Positions 6,141-8,120 of a stretch of 8,120 bases of DNA are shown piece after piece. The notes beneath the pieces were generated by a model. That model did not search any database and was not told where the DNA came from. It worked only from the letters and a program-made list of their open reading frames with translations. Every line of letters begins with the position of its first letter. Position 1 is the first letter of the stretch. Made by a program: the position numbers and the translations under genes. The DNA lies in NCBI GenBank assembly GCA_009392095.1, contig VFHF01000236.1, positions 1 through 8,120 on the forward strand, written 5' to 3'. The stretch comes from SAR202 cluster bacterium. GTDB taxonomy: Bacteria > Chloroflexota > Dehalococcoidia > Lucifugimonadales > UBA3495.

Positions 6141-7814
6141 ATGGCCGACGACGCTGCCAAGAAGGACCTGCAAAAGGCCGGGCAAGAGTACCAACAAAGG
6201 CTGTCTGACGCCTTGGCTCGGCAGAGCGAACCGAAACCGGCGCCCGAGACCAGCTACGGCATGCCCCTGAAATCCGTTTACACCCCTGAGGACGCAACAG
6301 ACGGAGATTACATGCGGGACCTGGGGTTTCCCGGCGACTACCCGTTCACTCGGGGTATCAGGCCAGACATGTACCGCGGCCGTCTCTGGACCATGCGTCA
6401 GTATGCCGGCTTTGACACGGTTGAGGAGACCAACTCGCGGTTCCGGCACTTGCTGGACCAAGGTCTCACCGGCATGAATGTGGCCTTCGACCTGCCCACC
6501 CAGTTAGGTATGGATCCCGACCACCCTCAGGCGACCAGCGAGGTGGGGAAGGTTGGCATATCGTGCCCGTCGGTCCGCCAGATGGGAAACTTATTCCAGG
6601 AATTGCCCCTGAAGCAGGTGACCCCTTCCCTGACTGTAAACGCGTCGGCCCAGTCCGTCCTATCCATGTACGTGGTGACCGCCCAAAATCAGGGCATACC
6701 CCTGGAGCAGATCGGCGGGACCACCCAGAACGACATCCTGAAAGAGTTCATCGCCAGGGGGAATTACATCTTCCCTCCCGGCCCGTCGTTGAAGATGTCG
6801 GTGGACCTCTTCGAGTACTGTGCCCAACACCTGCCCCGGTGGAACTTCATAAATATCTGCGGTTACCACGTGCGAGAGGCAGGCTCCAGCCTGGTGCAGG
6901 AACTGGCTTTCGCCTTTGGGAACGCCTGCGCTTATCTAGATGAGGCGCTATCCCGGGGAATGGCGATCGACGATTTCGCGCCCCGCATCGCGTTCAACTT
7001 CAGCGTGTTCAACAACGTGCTCGAAGAAGTGGCCAAGTTTCGCGCTGCCCGCCGGTTGTGGGCCCGGCTGCTCAAGGAACGTTACGGCGCCAAGAATCCG
7101 CGTTCCCTGACCTTTAGGACCGGGGCTGGGAGCGGCGGCAGCACCTTGGTGGCCCAACAGCCGGGGAACAACGTTGTGCGAGTGACCCTGCATACCGTGA
7201 TCGCCGCCATGGCCGGGGTGCAGTCAATGCACACAGCGTCCATGGACGAGGCCCACGCACTGCCTTCAGAGGAGGCGGCTACACTGGCACTGCGGACTCA
7301 GCAGATCGTCGCGTATGAGAGCGGATTGGCAGATGTGATTGACCCACTTGGCGGTTCCTACTACGTTGAGAACCTAACGGATCAGATCGAAGAGCAAGCC
7401 GAAGAATACCTGAAACGCATCGAAGAGCGTGGCGGCATGGTGTCGGCTATCGAGTCCGGCTGGGTGGTCCAGGAGATCGGCGAAGAGGCCTACCGGTTCC
7501 AACGGGAAGTGGAGCGAGGCGAACGGGTGGTCGTGGGACTGAACCGGTTCACGACCGATGAGACTCCGCCCATTCAGCTACACAGCCCCGACCCGTCCGT
7601 GGCCAACACGGTCAAGAAAGAGATCAGCGATCTTAGGAGCCAGCGGGACGAAAAATCGCTCGTAAGGGCCTTGGATGATTTGAAGTCTATGGCTAGCGAG
7701 GGCGGCAACCTGATGCCCGCAACATTGGAAGCAATCAGGTCTTTGGCGACCGTCGGAGAAGTTTCCGGGGCGCTGCGCGAAGTATTCGGAGAGTGGCAAG
7801 CGCCGAGTGTTTAG
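6141..7814 (+). CDS. Methylmalonyl-CoA mutase-type acyl-CoA mutase, large (alpha) chain
   Basis: This is a 557-residue TIM-barrel chain of a B12-dependent acyl-CoA mutase. It ends before any cobalamin domain (no D-x-H-x-x-G), so it needs a separate small B12-binding chain, as in two-subunit mutases. None is encoded here. The CoA and substrate stretch RGRLWTMRQYAGF (79-91) keeps Arg81, Thr84, Arg86 and Tyr88. GTTQNDILKEFIARGNYIFPP (193-213) keeps Gln196 and Arg206, and CGYHVREAG keeps His243. These match Arg82, Thr85, Arg87, Tyr89, Gln197, Arg207 and His244 of the Propionibacterium enzyme. Tyr88 and Arg206 favour a carboxyacyl substrate such as methylmalonyl-CoA over isobutyryl-CoA, whose mutase has Phe and Gln there. 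However, Gly328, Gly330 and Ala366 stand where the classical enzyme has His, Gln and Asn, so the exact substrate is not certain. Interconversion of succinyl-CoA and methylmalonyl-CoA in propionate metabolism is the default role. It sits alone, without meaB or an epimerase gene. Confidence 0.9.
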   Translation: MADDAAKKDLQKAGQEYQQRLSDALARQSEPKPAPETSYGMPLKSVYTPEDATDGDYMRDLGFPGDYPFTRGIRPDMYRGRLWTMRQYAGFDTVEETNSRFRHLLDQGLTGMNVAFDLPTQLGMDPDHPQATSEVGKVGISCPSVRQMGNLFQELPLKQVTPSLTVNASAQSVLSMYVVTAQNQGIPLEQIGGTTQNDILKEFIARGNYIFPPGPSLKMSVDLFEYCAQHLPRWNFINICGYHVREAGSSLVQELAFAFGNACAYLDEALSRGMAIDDFAPRIAFNFSVFNNVLEEVAKFRAARRLWARLLKERYGAKNPRSLTFRTGAGSGGSTLVAQQPGNNVVRVTLHTVIAAMAGVQSMHTASMDEAHALPSEEAATLALRTQQIVAYESGLADVIDPLGGSYYVENLTDQIEEQAEEYLKRIEERGGMVSAIESGWVVQEIGEEAYRFQREVERGERVVVGLNRFTTDETPPIQLHSPDPSVANTVKKEISDLRSQRDEKSLVRALDDLKSMASEGGNLMPATLEAIRSLATVGEVSGALREVFGEWQAPSV

Positions 7815-7925
7815 GAACGGAAATCAACTGTTTGGCCCGCTCATGGTGACGACGTGTACGCAATTACTCCGCTTCGGTTCACGCTAGAGAAGCCCCTTGT
7901 TCGTACATTCTGATGGATACGGACG

Positions 7926-7975
7926 GTCCGGTGGTAGCGCGCGTCGTTCGGGACGACGAGACCGGAGGTTCAAAT
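7926..7975 (+). pseudogene. tRNA-Pro (anticodon CGG) remnant
   Basis: The core of a tRNA-Pro is readable. It has a D-loop end CCGGTGGTA (7928-7936), D-stem 3' half GCGC (7937-7940) and base 26 (G7941). A perfect anticodon stem CGTCG (7942-7946) and CGACG (7954-7958) encloses the seven-base loop TTCGGGA, with T33 and anticodon CGG at 7949-7951. A five-base variable loop AGACC, the T-stem 5' half GGAGG (7964-7968) and T-loop TTCAAAT (7969-7975) follow. Outside this core the tRNA fails. The T-stem 3' half should be near CCTCC but is ACCAT. No 5' D-stem half complementary to GCGC exists (GGAC is there instead), and the flanks (GATGGAT and ATTTTAT) do not form an acceptor stem. It therefore looks like a decayed or rearranged tRNA gene, not a working one. 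A functional unusual RNA or a sequence error cannot be excluded. Confidence 0.6.
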
Positions 7976-8047
7976 ACCATATTTTATAATGTCCATTCCC
8001 ATCAAACGGGGATTCCACCCTTAAAACGATGAATCCATTTGGCATAG

Positions 8048-8070
8048 CCCCTCGATTGAGGGGGTTTTTT
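8048..8070 (+). terminator. Rho-independent terminator
   Basis: CCCCTC (8048-8053) and GAGGGG (8058-8063) form a six-bp GC-rich stem around GATT. One G and six T residues (8065-8070) follow. It would end plus-strand transcripts from the mutase gene, or from the former tRNA gene about 70 bases upstream. The T-tract lies only on the plus-strand side, so it is unidirectional. Confidence 0.88.
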
Positions 8071-8120
8071 GCACCCACAGTTTATGCCCGTCTCAGGGAC
8101 GAACCGATTACCAACTGATT

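Larger units (their letters stand above)
7815..8120. other. Intergenic region without a convincing protein gene
   Basis: These 306 bases follow the mutase stop codon. They contain the tRNA-Pro-like remnant (7926-7975), an AT-rich patch with a perfect TATAAT (7985-7990) but no matching -35, and the terminator at 8048-8070. A 64-codon reading frame on the minus strand (8078-7884) crosses both the terminator and the tRNA-like core and resembles nothing I know. The last 50 bases after the terminator show no recognisable feature. Confidence 0.6.

Noticed and set aside
7926..7975. Phage or integrative-element attachment site at a tRNA 3' end
   Set aside because: Attachment sites normally keep the tRNA 3' end, which is exactly what is missing here. 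No integrase gene or second copy of the segment is in the window.
7985..7990. Perfect TATAAT as a promoter for a gene further right
   Set aside because: No -35 box or extended -10 lies upstream, the terminator at 8048 would stop the transcript, and no gene follows within the window.
7884..8078. A 64-codon minus-strand frame after the mutase gene
   Set aside because: It overlaps the terminator and the tRNA-like core, has no clear Shine-Dalgarno, and its translation resembles no known protein.

Overview
This window comes from a moderately GC-rich bacterial chromosome. The gene style is bacterial: an Ffh signal-recognition GTPase, an ABC-2 exporter pair, SbcC, Shine-Dalgarno sequences, sigma-70-like promoters and a rho-independent terminator. 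The combination of a free-standing acyl-CoA mutase large chain, a PPOX-fold (possibly F420-binding) protein and a compact 861-residue SbcC would suit Chloroflexota or a similar lineage. That placement is only an impression, and no ribosomal RNA or lineage marker is present to prove it.

Left part, minus strand (1-2364). A two-gene ABC exporter operon runs leftward, ATPase first and ABC-2 permease second, with coupled start and stop codons. Beyond it lies ffh, cut by the window edge after its first 132 codons. The 100-base gap between the permease and ffh carries a good sigma-70-type promoter for ffh, so ffh need not depend on the exporter operon.

Middle, plus strand (2365-6075). A 139-base divergent region separates the ABC operon from sbcC. 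It holds an extended -10 box, a 14-bp hairpin at the predicted 5' end of the sbcC transcript, and an eight-codon mini-ORF with a proper Shine-Dalgarno. The stop codon of the mini-ORF overlaps the sbcC start, while sbcC itself has no convincing Shine-Dalgarno. sbcC is followed by a GNAT acetyltransferase (TTG start) and a small PPOX-fold flavin/F420-type protein. The close spacing suggests one transcription unit. No sbcD (nuclease partner) is present.

Right part, plus strand (6076-8120). A gene for the large chain of a methylmalonyl-CoA-mutase-type enzyme has its own extended -10 box and a strong ribosome binding site. It lacks the B12-binding domain, which must be supplied by a separate small chain not found here. 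It keeps the substrate-side Tyr and Arg of methylmalonyl-CoA mutase but differs at several positions expected to lie near the corrin and adenosyl group. The last 306 bases have no convincing protein gene. They hold an approximately 50-base piece that looks like the core of a tRNA-Pro (anticodon CGG) with no matching acceptor stem or T-stem, then a strong rho-independent terminator.

The most noteworthy items are the tRNA-Pro remnant, the hairpin plus mini-ORF leader of sbcC, and the altered cofactor-side residues of the mutase. I see no clear sign of a wholly new multi-gene system, CRISPR array, insertion sequence or phage gene.
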